Positions 37,530 to 52,600 of a DNA stretch of 64,000 bases are shown piece after piece. Source of the DNA: Saururus chinensis (Eukaryota > Streptophyta > Magnoliopsida > Piperales > Saururaceae); contig CP141148.1 in assembly GCA_035235625.1 (NCBI GenBank), positions 34,349,057 to 34,413,056 of the forward strand, read 5' to 3'. A model generated the notes under the pieces. It saw nothing but the letters and a program-made list of their open reading frames with translations, did no database searches and had not been told where the DNA came from. A program made the translations under genes and the position numbers. Each line of letters opens with the position of its first letter. The first letter of the stretch is position 1.

Positions 37530-40193
37530 ATGGGGCGTGGGAGGATTGAGATCAAGAGGATCGAAAACACCACCAACCGGCAGGTCACCTTCTCCAAGCG
37601 CCGACAAGGCCTCCTCAAGAAGGCCAATGAGCTCGCCGTGCTTTGTGATGCTCAGATCGGAGTCATCGTCTTCTCCAGCAGTGGCAAGATGTTTGAGTAC
37701 ATCAGCCCCGCTTCCAGGTCCATGATCTTGATCACTCTTATATCCTTTCATCCCATGTGCATCTGCCACACTTCTTTATGTCATATACTTTTCATCTATA
37801 TATTTTTTTTTCTTGTTTTCTTCATGGTCCAGTTCTGCATTTTGCTGTTAATGCACGGAGTCAAAGGGTTTAATGGCTTGGAGAGAATATCAATGAATTG
37901 AATTCAGGAGATTCAAACTTTTTCTATGTTAGTAATATAGCTTGGTGGGTTTTGTCTGCGTTAATTGTTTTTCACTTTTTTTTTAGTACTCAACATATAT
38001 ATACTGTATGTTTTGTGCTCGTTCAGAATTGGTCTTTAATTTCCCATCAATTGCATTATCTTCACCACTTCACGTGAAGGATTCTATTGGTCAGACTCAG
38101 TTGCCTACTTAATGAGTTGTTTAAGACAGAATTTGTGATGATTATTTTCTGTCATGATATTGATATTGATTTGTACCTCATGCAATGTGGTCCATTGTTC
38201 TTAGTTTTGTATTTGACACCTTCCAAATTAGCAGTGTTCATTTTGGCCTTAATTTTTATGCAGACAAATAATCACTTGCATTAAAAGAGAACTTCTGAAC
38301 CCGATTTTTATGATCTGGCTAATCATTTGATTTTCTTAGTTCCTAATCTGCTCTTTGTTCTAATTTCTTCTTCTTCTTTATCTTTATATGAATTTCTTCT
38401 GCTTCGCATATGAGAGACTAGACTTCATGACTGTCATATAGTCATTATATATCCATCTTTCTCAGTTCTATTTGGTTTTATTTCTTTTAATATGTTTGCT
38501 ACGTATCCATGATTTGATTACAAAGATAATAGTAGCTGTCTATTTGCAAAAAACAGCTTATCACCACTTACCATGACCACAATGCATGACCAGTAGACAT
38601 GTGGAAGGGGGAACCTTAGGAACTGTTAGATCCAGTTCCCAAATTTCTCTCTCACCATTTTCATGGTGGTGTGGCTGCCGCTCATTGTTGGTCACCAAGC
38701 CTACATGCTAAACAAGTCCTAACTTATATGGACGGTTTTCTTTAAAAGATCCTGACTCAGTAATTGATTAGTTAGTAAAATGGTAATCATATTATGCTTA
38801 GTTGTCAAATATTCTACTCAAGGGCCGCATACGTTACTGGAACATTCATAGTCGATTTGGTGTCATGTGAATGCTTACACAAAGATTAGTCTGCAATCAG
38901 AACGAAATGCAAGGAAAAAAAAAGAATGCATTGCCCATCTTCTTCCATGTTCTAATTGTTGGAATTTTGTTTACTCAAATTCCGATTGACAAATAATTTC
39001 AATTATTTTTTTCCTCTTGTTGTAGCATGCGGCAAATCATCGATCGCTACCAAAAGGCATCTGGAAGTCGTCTTCAAGATATTGATAACCAGGTACTTCT
39101 TTAGGTTGATCTGTAACTATCTCCATTACATGATTCAGAATGAGGCTATAAATCAATTGGTGACAATTAGAAGATTTATCATGGTCAAATATCCTTTTTA
39201 TATTGTCTTGTGTAGCAAATATTTTGCGAGATAACCAGGATGAGGAATGAGAATGACAAGCTTCAGGCGAGCATGAGACAGTACACCGGCGAGGACTTGT
39301 CGTCCCTGTCCTTGAACGACTTGCATCATCTTGAACAACAGCTAGAAATTTCAGTCAATAAAGTCCGTGCCAGGAAGGTATTATCATACTCTCCTCGTTA
39401 AATTATTTATTTTTGTCAGCTTCAATAAGCTGTAATGGATCACCATTAGCAATTAGGGAGGATAAAATAGCTATGTCAAGTAAAGAGGCATGGTGGGTCA
39501 ATCAAATACAAGTGAATTTGTCCCATAAAATTTATAGTAATGAGATAGAACCGCATAATAACAAAATATCATGCATTTGCATGAAACTAAGATTGAATTG
39601 TCACAATAATCACAACTTGCTTGTGGCCGGGAGTGCAGAATCAGCTGCTGCAGCAACAACTTGAGAACCTACGGAGGAAGGTAATGAAATCGGGAGTTGA
39701 ATTCTCGTGTTTGCGCAACCAAATTTGCTTTTCACAATGGATCTATCATCGTCACTTTCGGATCATAATCACTTATATCTGTACTGCGTCTTCTACAGGA
39801 GCACCTGCTGGAGGACCAAAACAGCAGCCTTTACCGTATGGTACTAAGAATGATCAACCCTACATCATAGAATGTCTTTAGTACCTTACATGCACAGAAG
39901 GGGATTCTGGGTCCCTCATAATTTGTCTGATAAATTGGATAATGTGTTGTACAACATATGATGCTGATTATTACTATTGTTATTGGGATTATGATGATTA
40001 GCTTCAAGAGCACCAGGCTACTACCATGGAGAATAAGGTTGTGGAGCCGCAAATGATGGAGCACTTCGATGCATTTTATGATGAACATGCAAGAAACTTG
40101 CTCCAGCTCTCTCCTCAGAATCTGCAACACTTCCGCCTCCAGCCCACTCAGCCCAACCTACAGGACGCTAGTCTCCAGCGCCTTCAGCTCTGA
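37530..40193 (+). CDS. Bsister MIKC-type MADS-box transcription factor (MADS29/TT16-like)
   Basis: Six exons join in frame: 37530-37717, 39026-39092, 39216-39377, 39639-39680, 39799-39840 and 40002-40193. They give 230 residues. The MADS domain (1-60) binds CArG boxes as a dimer. [21 protein letters not shown] and [11 protein letters not shown] are typical of Bsister proteins. The I region (about 61-90) and K coiled coil (about 90-170, [21 protein letters not shown]) follow. The C-terminus holds [12 protein letters not shown] (211-222), the Bsister/PI-derived motif. Bsister factors act in ovule and seed coat development and nucellus breakdown. The second and fourth introns are short; the first is 1.3 kb. 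Exon 3 is 162 nt, exactly the sum of the usual MIKC exons 3 and 4 (62 + 100), so one intron is missing. The ATG is the family start. Confidence 0.95.
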
Positions 40194-43100
40194 TGTCGTA
40201 AAACTTCTTCTTCTTCTTCTTTCTCTATTTATTTTGTTGCTCACATAAACTGTAGCCATATTTTTATTCTTCGTTGTATTGTCTAATTTGCAGAAACATG
40301 GGCTCGAAGAGAAAGAGATTGAAGAACGTGGTAGTTTGTGTGTGATTTCCAGTCATTATGCATGAACTAGTTCATCGTTTGGATGTTGTTCTTTAATTTG
40401 TGCGTGACTTTCAGCAAGGGTGTGTGATGACTCATTAACTATTTGTGTGGTTTGCAACATTTTATCTATGTGCTGTTGCATGGGTTTTGTTAGGTTTTAT
40501 CAAGTAGCAAAGCATCACAGGTTAATTATATCTTTTACCCCCAAAAAAAATACTGAACTACTTCTACTGATGAACATGAGATGCATTTTTCGCAAAACAA
40601 AACAAAAATGAAAAGGCTTACGATTTTTTCCTTTCCTTTTTTTTTTTAACTCTGAACTACAAAAACACTAACCATATATAATATTGCCAACGGATGAATC
40701 ATCGCTATAAAGTTCTGCCCAGTGACTAAGATAACGCAAAGTGAGTGGAATCTGAGGTTGTACTGCTGCTCCAAGTTTCACAACTACTGCAGGGCGGTGG
40801 GCTGCAGGGCCGGCAAGGAGGTCGGGGGAGAGGAGAGCGGGGCGGAGTGAGACGGACTAAGGGCATGACTTCGGTTTGCTAGCTGGGAGTTGGCTATGGA
40901 GATTACTTGCTTGCACAGACCCCTAGTTATGATGTGAGGATATTTTTGCGAACGCGGCTATTTCTCCTTTAAAATTTACTTAAGCCTTTTATATTTTACA
41001 TGCCTAAAAAAATTTAATAAATTATTAAATACCTCAACCCTAATATTTTTTTAATTCTATTTTTCTTTATCAATACCTTATTTACAATCTTCTTTGTAAG
41101 CATAATCTCTTTCATTTCCCCGTCGCTTATGGCTCTTTTTCTTTGATTATTTTCTTTTCTTCGCTTTCACTTGTAATTCATCTTTCACGATATTTTTCCC
41201 TCTTCTTCTTGCCTTGTTGGTCATTTAGAAAATTTTTATATAATTTCTAATGGGGTGAGGGGTGATAATTATTAAAATATAAAAAAATTGATGGAGAATT
41301 AAGATTTTTGTTCAAATAAGTTTTATTTGACAGATGATATCCTATTTCTGACGGGAAGAGGTTACCGCCACAATATGTAGATATCTACGAAGACCTTTAT
41401 TTTTTTGTATAATGTAGTCTTATTTATTGGGGGGTGCCCCCGCTACGAAACTTCGAAAAAAAATTTAAATTTTTAGAAAATTTCTCATGGGGGGTGGTCA
41501 ACACCATAATATGCAAAATTTGATGAGAACTTAAAACTTTCATTCAAATCAATTTTATTTAGTAGAAGGTATCACCTATCAAAAAATCTCTAAAAATTTT
41601 AAAATATCAAAATTACATGAGTAAAATTATAAGAGAGTGTAAGGGTTACTGTGTTGTTAAAAAATGCCAGAAACTACAGTGGGGGTTCTAAGTATTTTTT
41701 AAGAGAGAAGTAGCCTCATTCTATTTTTGCACCAATCAAGTACTTCAACCTGTGGAAGAAAGTCATAGTTTAGATTGGACTATAGTCTGCAGTCCACAAA
41801 GAATGAGACTTAAGGAGAACTTATACTGTTGTGCTCCTGCCAACTCCAACAAAACCTGCTAGGTCTGGATTGCACGAGAGGTGACCCATCAACATTAAGA
41901 GTCAAGACCATGACACCTTGTTTGGAGAGACTGGAGAGACCAAAGGAAGATTTTTTTGTCCTACACAAATTACATGCACTAATATATTATTTGCATTGCA
42001 CTAACGTGCCTAAGCATGTACGCGTCATTTACAGACTCCCTTTATGGAACATATTATGGTTGACGTCGTCTAAAAGGACCATACAGTTCAAACCATTGAG
42101 ACTGCCTATAACAGAGCTCCACAACATAGCTTTTCTACATATTTGTCAACCTAGAGCATCAATGGGTTTGTTGGTTGCATCTCACATTGCCATTTTCAGA
42201 TTTTGAGTTTTATAACAATTTTTTATGACGAAGGGAATCCCAGTTCATAAGATCCAACAAGAAGGGCAGGCCCGTTGCCAATCCCCCGCATACATACAAA
42301 GTTTTAGAACTGTAGCCAACCTGTTATAACTTTTGCATATTGATTTAGCCCTGAATAGCCAATACATTTTTGCAAATTTTGCAATTCGACTTGTATAGGC
42401 AACATTGGCACTTCACTTTTTTTTATTAAAAATAATAGACTATGATTGTAAAGATATATTAACTCTGTCCCGTATTAATAGCTTCATCTAAAAAAAATAT
42501 TTATCTCATATTAATAGCTCTATTTAGCTTAATTTTAAGTGGTTAAGTACTTAATAGACATCTCATAAGTTATTTTCTATTGAGGAATCTACTTACTGAA
42601 CCGCATTCTAGCAAACATTAAGTTAGAAAACTAATAAAACCTTTCCCTAAAAGTAAGGTTTTCAAAATATTTTATTTATTTATTAATTTACTATTAATAT
42701 TATAAAAATAACAATATTACCCCAGAGTTTGCCCTTCCCAAATTAGGTTTAAAATTTTGCCTTTCAAAAAAAAAAACTAGTTATAGCAAGATATGGCCAA
42801 TCGGCTTGGTCATCAGCGACGTATCTACCCAGATGACTGCTAGACAACTGGGCAACAACGGGTTGCTTGAGGCCACGCCTACCAACATTGCAGGTAAAAG
42901 GAAAAGAGGAGATGAAGGATGACATTTGTTTTCAAACTTGAAGTGAAACGGGGAATACTTCTGTCTTGTGTTTTGTGTCAAAGTTTCCAAGTGTTATACA
43001 GTATTAAGGGAATTTAACTTTCCCCCCCTTTTTTTTGGGCTTGTTAGTCACTCTTCCTTTCCATTCTCTTAGTTGCAAGTCCCACCGTTCAATAAAAAAC

Positions 43101-43626
43101 ATATTTTCCAGGAAGTAAAAAATACTCCATGTAGTTTGTTATGTCATAGGCAAAACCTCAGCTACGCATGTGGTATTTTGAGATATATGACTTTATCAAG
43201 ACCACATATAGTTGGATAATGAATTTACTACTTCCAATTTTTTTTTGCTCGGTTACTTTCAAAATTGATTTTTTTCTTTTTTTTGTCTACCGCATTTACT
43301 ATAACATCTCGAGTACAAGGAAATTGCAAACAAAATTTAAAAGATTCCCTTTTAGTTGAAATTTGATTAAGCTTGCAAAATCAGTACTCCAGCCTGGTGC
43401 TCCGATAAGTAATCTCACAGCCGCCTGATGGTTTGAAAATTCAGGCTGGCAGTAATCTATAGGAGGATAACACCAAAAGTTGTTCCAAGTCGAACACTGA
43501 CAGATTTAAAACTCTGTCAGGAACATTTGAGAGCAACCTGCAGTGGATCTTCCCTGTTGATGATGGTGAAACATTGCTGTACAAAGAAAGCGGGTCCATC
43601 ATCTCTGACATTTATGTACACAAATA
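40194..43626. other. Convergent intergenic region between MADS and FTSH12
   Basis: The MADS 3' flank occupies the first few hundred bp. The regions 41220-41410 and 41470-41620 carry a diverged direct repeat ('ttagaaaatttct-atgggg', 'tgatgagaa-ttaa', 'ttttatttga-agatgatatc'), probably transposon debris. A degraded Stowaway-like MITE lies at about 42465-42530. An open frame at 41829-42206 has no family resemblance. The segment just above 43500 is the FTSH12 3' flank. Confidence 0.45.
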
Positions 43627-46600
43627 TCAGCATCTGTGCAACGGTGCAGGATAGACATCCAATGGCTGGTAACGCAATCGGTCATTTACAGGAAGCGGCC
43701 CCTCCTGACAAATTCAAGAAAAACATGACATTTAGTTAGCCAGATACCAGCTGAGAACATTAATTATTCATCAGTAGGAGCTAAATACGGAAAGAAGAAT
43801 CAGAAGGAAAGCGTACATACAGCATGTACAAAAAAATGAGAGAAAATTTGATAGTTATTATAAAAGATTTTTGCCCTAACTTAGAGTGGGTTTTTTTTTT
43901 TTGGACCAGTGGGTAGGGTTAAAATTAACTTCAAACATTTAATGGTCTAAAATTAAATTTCATCATTAAAACAACTCACAACCACCACCAGTTGAGATCA
44001 TTAGGATGAACCCGGGAAAATTGTCTAGAAGTTAACTAACACATTTGAACTTTTGCAGCACACAATAAATACTTACTGGTTAGCTCAAATGCAATAACTA
44101 TTAATGCGGTAGATATTCTTGGCCAACAGTGTATTCAGCAATTTTAGTATCTGTGTTTCTCCATCCATTTTAAAATTCTACGAAGGCATACAAAAAAGGA
44201 GATTCAAGTATATTACCTCTTCCAAATTAATCTGGAAAGGTTTCACGAGATCCTCCAGCATCACTGGAGACAATTGCTTTATTTTTTCCTCTACTTCCTG
44301 AAAGATGGAAACATACTCCAATTTAACTATTCCCAAAGAAAAAACTGAGTACTCTTCAGGCAACATTTCCATAAAAGAGGCCTTGTGGAAATCGATAAAA
44401 TATCACATGAACTGAAATATTCCAGTTGAAAAACAGCAAACCTAAAATTAGTTGGCATTACAAATGTAAGCAGAAAGTATTGCAGAAGTCTATGCCTGCT
44501 AAGCAAATAACCAAGACCATACCATCAGTCTATCATATATGTGGAACTAATTATGCACTACTAATCTTTGTCTTGTGCATGCATTTTAAACTAGAGGCAC
44601 ACAAAAAGCAACCACTGTCCACCGCACAAAATATGGGGAATTCTTTCTAATGATGGACTTAAAACAATGATGATGTTGTACAAAATAAAAAAAAATCTCA
44701 AAAATAACAACAAAAATGCATCAAATTACATTCCTAATAACAATCATACGTAATCGTTTTAACTATATACCAGCCCAGTTATTCTTGACTTGTCTAGAAG
44801 TTCTCTTGCAATCAAATCTAGGATATGTCGGTTTTGCTCCAAACCACTCATTGCCATCTCCTCAGTTTCTTCAATGTACTATCAGAGATATTCATAGAGT
44901 TAAGAGAAACTACTAAGCATATATAAAGAAAGATACAAGAACATAAGATACTAAGGAGAGACAACAAGACATAGCATACAAAACAAGAGTGCAGTTACCC
45001 TCGTTAATTCTCGTGTAAATAGTTCAGAAACCTCCGGAGTCATATCGGCAGGAATCACATTAGGATCGTCCCACTTAAAAAGATGAAAGAAGAATTAAAG
45101 TCCAAAACATGGAATACATTGGAAAGGAAAAAAATGAATTGATGGCAAAAGAACAAATAATAGAGCTAATGAGAAGTACCCTATACTTAATCAACTCACT
45201 GTCCGGGTTATCAGGTTGATCTACCATTCTGATCCGCTTTATCAGTTTTGCGAGGCCCAACCTTGAGTTTCTAGGGCTAATAACCATCTCTCGAGCAATC
45301 TGGCGGAAAAAGCCAAGCAGGTAAATTAGATATAATTTCAAAACTCATACAAAACAATAAAGCAACTAAAAACGCTTAACTTCATCATGAAGCATGCAAG
45401 TTCAACATATCAACCGCAAAAAAAAATTTGATCAGTCATTTCTGTTCGAAAAGTATTCTGCTCGAATCTCTGTATTTTGGTTGTCTTTAGTAGCATAGTT
45501 CTATGTATAAGTGGTAGATTAGTCTTTCATGGTTACTCTTATTATATGATTTCAGCCCTTCACTTAAGTTAGGGCAGTAGTGTCTTTCCTTTACTAGGTG
45601 ACCCCAAGTCTACTTAGAGGATGGTCAAGTTTTATAAAAGTATTGTTATTCGTTAATTCAATTTAAGGGGAAGCTCTTTCTTCTCTCCAAAATAGTCTTC
45701 AATGATTCTATCAATTTCAACATCAAAATTTATTGTCAATCATGAAAAAATATTGCATATCCAATGGTAAACAAGACCAAGAATAAATAGAAATGGTAAT
45801 ATGAGACTTTATATGTAGTGATAAGGCGCATACCATATGCAAGAAAAGAATATATTTAGAGAAGTGCATCATCTAGATGTTCAATTCACACTAATAAAAT
45901 CCCATTCACTGCTCTTCTACGAACTAAGAGAAAATAGACCTGAGAAGTTAATAGCCTTTTTTCACTAGTGAGATATTTAATTTTCAATCAGGTGGACAGC
46001 TATTTGATTAATGACTTCAGTTTATGAAAAATAGCATGTTCAAATGGTATATTAGATAGGAAACTGGGAAGTTAATATAATCAAAGATTATTTTCTAAGA
46101 CATCCATGACACATTTGTTTGAATTTCTGGTCCAACAATATCTAAACACATTTCTCCTAATACCATACGGACAATATTGAGCAAAAGAAAATCTCAGAAA
46201 CTATCTATGTTAACATACATTGCAGGAAGCAAAACACAAGCTACAGAAAAGGTCAACTAATAAAAAGGCTTCTGGTTTAGTAATTACTATTTAAAAAATT
46301 TCACATCACTCACCTTTGTGATCTTTTCAAGATCATCTCTACCTCCATCGGTGACATCATCTCCATAAACAATACGTTCAGCACAGTGGCCACCATGCGC
46401 TACCACCATTTGCATCATCATGTACCCGAAGGTAGTATAGCCCTGATCTACCATATCTTCTCTTGGATAAAACACTGATATTGCAGTTTCCTTTTCGCCA
46501 CCAGAAAAGAAACAGGGAAAATATGTAAAAAAAAATGTGATACCAGGTACTTGATAATGTCAGAATTCATAAATTTCCTTAAGAACTATGAGCAGGAGTG

Positions 46601-49600
46601 CCTATAACTAGTAAGGATTGTGTATGGGAAACTTCCACATATTTAATAGGATGACAAAATATTAATGATAATCCATGATATAGTATATTATATTATCTGT
46701 ATGAAGTAGTAACCACAGTGGTGAGGATGATGGCAATAATGAATTAATGAATGTGCTAACAGGACATGAGATTTAGGATCCAGTTTTACTCACATATTAA
46801 AGTAAACCTCGCGGTAGAATGGAACTAATCTCAGGCCAAAATTGATTCAAATTTGCAAGACTTTAAGTTTTACTTGAAATATAACGTCAAGAAGTACTAA
46901 ATCTAGTCGTCTTCAACAGATACAGCTTCTGTAGCAGTGTACAAATATGTTGCCTTTTTTACACAAAAAGAATTGTGCGGGAGGCGAATTTTAACAGGAA
47001 GAAAAATTCATGGTATTTTCTGGTCATATATTGAGCTGAACGAACTAATAAACCTTACAGCTTTTAGCTTGCATATTATTATCACTTCAACTGAAGCCTT
47101 GACTCCTTAGAAAACTTGGCTAAATGTTGCAAACTTCTTATGGACAGCTGGTAATTCTCAGTCCTCCATTCCTTTGCCTCCCAAGTTCCCAACTATGAAT
47201 CTATTAGGTGCTTCTTCTTCCATTTATCAATTATATCAGACAATCAGGTTGAATTCAGCTATAACCAACTAACTCCTTGCCATTTACAAATGACATGCAA
47301 CAACTTTTACCAAAAATAAATCCAAAAGTTCCATGCCATTTAGAATTACAACCTGAACTTTTGGTGGAACTTATGTTTTTCCCTGCTAAGTGTGCTTCCT
47401 ACTGATAAATTGAGTTTTCTCCATCGTGTTTTATATTAAACAATCCCTCAATAGCTAAGCTTTGGATTGGTCCCTTTCATTAGGTTTATTTACTCGAACC
47501 CATTTGATTTTCTAGGCTATTAATTTCCATTAATCTTTTACTTGAAATTGCTTTTTAGGTGATAAACATCCCAAGTCTGAACAGCTCATTGCAATATATC
47601 ATAAAAATAAAAAAATTCAATGGTTCCTAAGTTTTCTCCAGTCCTAAATTAATGCAAAGTAGTAGAGACTACAAGGCAAAGTTGGCCATCTCAGTTTAGA
47701 GTGAGATTCATATGGCAAAAAAAGAGATTTCGTCAAGATTTCAGCAAGATTGACGATATTTCCCGATCACAAAGTTATATTGTTTCTGGAATCAGAGTTA
47801 GATACATATTTAACATTTAATAGCATCCATTATGTACTATTATTGTGTAACACATTTACATTTAATTAGACAGTAGAATATAAATTACATATATTAATGA
47901 AATAAATAGCATCAATTGTGTACGTTTTACAATGTAATACTAGCTATATATGCAAGTACCAAACATATTTACATTTATTTAGTGAGTAGAATATACATTA
48001 CATATATTTATGAAATACTGCATCATTTTTAGAGAGATATTTTTGCTGAGATCATGTCCTTGATAATTTGTCTCACCACCTTGGTGAGACAGAGATCTCA
48101 CCAAGATCTCGGTGGGATCTTCAGAAATTGAATAGCATGCTCCAAGGTTCTTTTAAGACTCTATGACAAGATTAAGATACAAAATGAAACTTCTATATAT
48201 ATTCAGATACCTAAGAAGATCTATGTACAAAAATTCATAGTCCCTCCATCCCACATTAATAGTTCCATTTGGTTTTTCAAAATGAATAATTTTAGTTAAT
48301 TTTGCGAAGCCAAATGGAGCTATTAATGAGGGATCGAGGGTTAGGAAATTAGTGGAAAATTATTAAATGTCTAGCACTCAAAACAGTAATAATGACATGT
48401 CCAAATGTGGTCCCATGGAAATTGATCAGTCTGCATTAAGTTCTGATACTTCGCCCAGTTTTTTAGCATTGATTTGAAGACTCTCCTTTCCAACTTGCCC
48501 CCTCAAAAAACGATCTTTTTTAAACATTCATAGCTTTCATACCTTGCCACCTGGCAGTAGCTGAGAGAAAGCATGCCAATCAAATTTTGGAAACAAGTGG
48601 GCCAATAGAATGTGACCAGCTTCATGAACAGCAAGCAATCTCCTCTTCTCAAGAGGTACCTATTTCATTGGCATAAAACAATTAACGATCAAGAAAAAAG
48701 GTAAATATTTAAACACACCAATTATGTTCAAACCTAGGAAAATGTTTTAGGCATACACTCTGTTCAATTTTCTGTTGCTCTTCCTCTGTAAGCAATACTC
48801 CCATGCCTTCAAGCAATTGTTTATCCAAGACATCAACAAGATCCTGATGGGTGATCATAGTGTGCCCTTTTCTCACCTGCAAGTAATGACTAAAAAGATA
48901 GTTGTTCACATTATTCAAAACAAAGTTACAGATCAACACCCTATATCATTAATAACGGCAAAGGCATGACTAGGAGAGTTTCTTTCCGAGGAAAGAAGAT
49001 GGTAATAATATTTATTTGTCCTGGGGCTGTCAAGTAGATGAACAGAGCATAAGCTCGAGAAATGAGTTGTGGTTTGGGCTTTGCTGAGCTAAACCCAAGA
49101 TTTGGCAAAATAAACTTAAGATTACCTGGAAAAAAAAAAGTGAGGTTCATGCTTAGCTCAGCTCAAACTTCAGAGTGAGCTAAGCCTGAGCACAAGCTGA
49201 GCTTGAGCCCCTAATTCAGGCTCAGCTCAGAGCAGTTCCCATCCCCACCCCCTACTGCCTCAAACCAAGAAAAACAGGCGGGCAAAGAATATAACTATAA
49301 ACATAGGTACACTTAGAGGACATATTCATAATAAAAAAAGGATTAACTATCAAGGAACAATTAATCCTTTGACACTCATGCGCATGTGGACACCCACACC
49401 CCACCCCCTACACACCACACATGCACACGCGTGCATGCCATTGCAAGACACAACAAGGGTGTCTGCCAGTCATCCACCCCGCTCTGCCCCAGCCCGAACT
49501 TCATCACACCTTCCACACTCCCCTCCAGCATAAATTCCCCCAGTCTCCTATCCATCAGGAATCTCAAGCCTAGAGCTGGACTTAGTAAGGCTTCCAAGCA

Positions 49601-52600
49601 GAGCTCAGCTAACTCAACACATTGTGCATTGAACTGAGCTTAAGTGAATCACTCACAGAACAGAGGTAGTCATCAAAATGGATCGCCTTTTGACACCATA
49701 GTGTGCATGAGACATTATAACAAAGAACAATGTGGAAGGTTTAACTTACCGACATTATTCCTGCTTCATTGACAAGGTTCCGAATATCTGCCCCAGAATA
49801 ACCAACAGTCCGAAACACAAGCTGTAAATATACAAAAGGAGTCCTCAATGATAAATTGTGTAAATGCTATAAAGATGTAGTAATGAAGCATGCTTGGAAG
49901 ATGCACCTGGTCAACCAAAAACTTGCTTGAGGCAACTCGACCAGTTTGAGTTCCTGGTCACCAAGTTGCTAATACCAGCCAAGGCGAGTTTTGAATGACT
50001 TGGCCTTGACTCAGCAAATGAACCATGACTTGCCCTGGTCAAGCCAAGTTAGCCAGGAACTCTTCCTGGTCAAGGCCAAGTATTAAGCATCTATGCTAAT
50101 TTTTTAATTCTCCATAGTTCATAAATATGTTTTAATAAGTACTATGACTCCCTGGTACACCAGGTGACTTGCTGGTTCACTCGGCCAGGTCAGTGGCCAA
50201 GCCTAGTCGACCAGGCAGGTCAGCCAACTACGGTCTCAAGGCCCCTTGCAGGATTTCTATAACAAATTTTAATGTTTTCAGATTAGCAAGACCTTGATGG
50301 CAATCTACCACTCATAACAAATAAGCATCTACATCAGCCACAAATATAAGAATTTGTATTATTACATATAGGGGGTGCCTGGATGAATGTCTTTATTCCT
50401 TAAAGTTACATCACAAGAATATAGTAATAGCTACCTTCTCAAAATCTACATCCTCTGAAAGCTGTTTTCCTGCACTATGGACACCAAATATCTGCACCCT
50501 CTGCTTTGCATCAGGTAAACCAATGTACAGGCGACGATCAATTCGCCCAGGACCGACAAAGTCATAGTCCAATTCATCTGGTCTATTAGTTGCACAAATG
50601 AATATTACAGCTTGCCTCAGTGAATGCCGATCAACACCTATTTTTTCCTTCCTGTGCATAAATGAAATATCTGCAGTTCAGGTATTTGTGTATTGTCAAA
50701 ATTGATTAGTGATAAAACAAATTAATAATTAAGTCTGTGTTCATGCAGAAAGAATTTTATAACTATGTTAAAAATGCGCCTAGAACAGGCATTGGAATTG
50801 TACATAACGACATAATCAAGTCTTACTGTATAAAATCATAAGAAGCACAATCAAGATAGCTATCAAGACGGTGATCAAGTTCCAAGAACCAACAGTAAGA
50901 CAGGCTCCAGGCAGTGTCCAAGAATAGAATGAGAAACAGTATTGGCAGCAACAATAGGAACCTAAAAAGAAAGTGAAATTTGAACTAAATGTTAGAAGAT
51001 AACATACTCTCCATCCAGCTGTGAAATGAGAGCATCAAATGTTGCTCGTCTTCTTGGATCCTTCTTTGCATGCCTCCCAGCAATAGCATCAATTTCATCT
51101 ATAAATACAAATGAAGGAGCCTACAAAACACATATAATCTGACATTTTTTTCATTACAGAAAAAAACTAAATTTATAGGAGATTCAGTTTTTCAGTAAGA
51201 AATTAATGCACAGTGCATTGTATTGGTTTCCAATTGTGCTTAAATTTGGATAACTACCAGATAAAATCCCATCATACACATTTTTAATAACCTTTGTTTA
51301 CTAAGATATTTAATTAGATAGAGGTTATACTTACATTTCTCCTAGCAATTGAGAAGATCTCATTAATTCTTGCTGCTCCACTTTTTTCACTATCTGTGAA
51401 TTCTGCTCCTGAAGCAAAAACAAATGGAAGTCCACTTTCCTTGGCTAATGTGCGAGCAAAAAGTGTTTTGCCGGTGCCAGGTGGTCCAGAGAGAAGAATA
51501 CCCTGCCAAGCAAGAAGATGCAATCTTTGAAAAAACTATAACATAATTCAATTTATTTTTTAAAGAAAAAGTAAAATGCAAAGCAAATTACCCGAACAAA
51601 CTGCACTTGCTTTTCATAAAACTGCATGGGATTTCCCATATAAATCATAATCTCATCTAGTAGGTCCCACACATCACCCCCAAGAACAACTTCCTTGTAC
51701 ATGGATTTTGTATCCTCTGAACCCCCTATAGGCTGGATAAATATGAACTATCATTCACGAAGAACAAAACGAAAACGGAAAAGAAGTAGTAAGATGAATT
51801 AATTCTTACCAGGATGAAATTTTCTGCATAAGCCATATCAAAAAGTTGATTATATCTCTTATACAAATAGCGGCTAGATGTAATATGCAGCAGCATTACA
51901 GATTCTCTAATAAGCCACAAAATTACAATTCCAGGTGCTAAGGCAAGAACCACTTTGAGGATGTAATGGAGTTGTCGTTTTTGAAGCAGATCCACTTCGA
52001 CCCCAGACGTATTTACAGCCTCAAACAAATATGGGTCAAGGGGAATATTAACCTGTGGAATATTAGTTTTTTCAGCAATCAAAATTCAAAAATACTAATA
52101 CAAACATATGGGAAACGGGAGAGATTAGACTTACGACATATTCCAAAGGAAACCCTTCTTTCATTGTTACGTATATTTTTTTCAGATCCTCAGAAAAGAC
52201 TATTGCTGCAACCTGTAGCGATATTATGAATGAAAGAAGCAATATTCAATCAAATATTAACTATTAGCCTTCTAATTTCAAAATACAACCTAGTTTAACA
52301 AGGTCAAATTTGTCAAAGAGCATTTTTTTCAATTTTTTTTTCTAGGTTGTAGAAAATGAAGACAAACATGCACCTCAGAGGAGTCAAGCTTTTGAAGAAA
52401 ATAAGTGTAAGGCAATTTTGGACGATAGCGCCACCATCTCTTGGAGATCCATAATGCCCTTGCACCTTGTGTCTTCAATGCTTTTTCTGCCACGTCTTTA
52501 CGAAGACTATTTTCAACTTCTTTCATGTCAAAATCAACCACATACTTTGCCTTCAAGGAGTCCATTTGCTCAGCCAACTTATCTCGTTCTAGGATTTCTT

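Noticed and set aside
41829..42206. 125-codon plus-strand frame between MADS and FTSH12
   Set aside because: No family resemblance, no neighbouring exons, and no promoter or transposon context supporting it.
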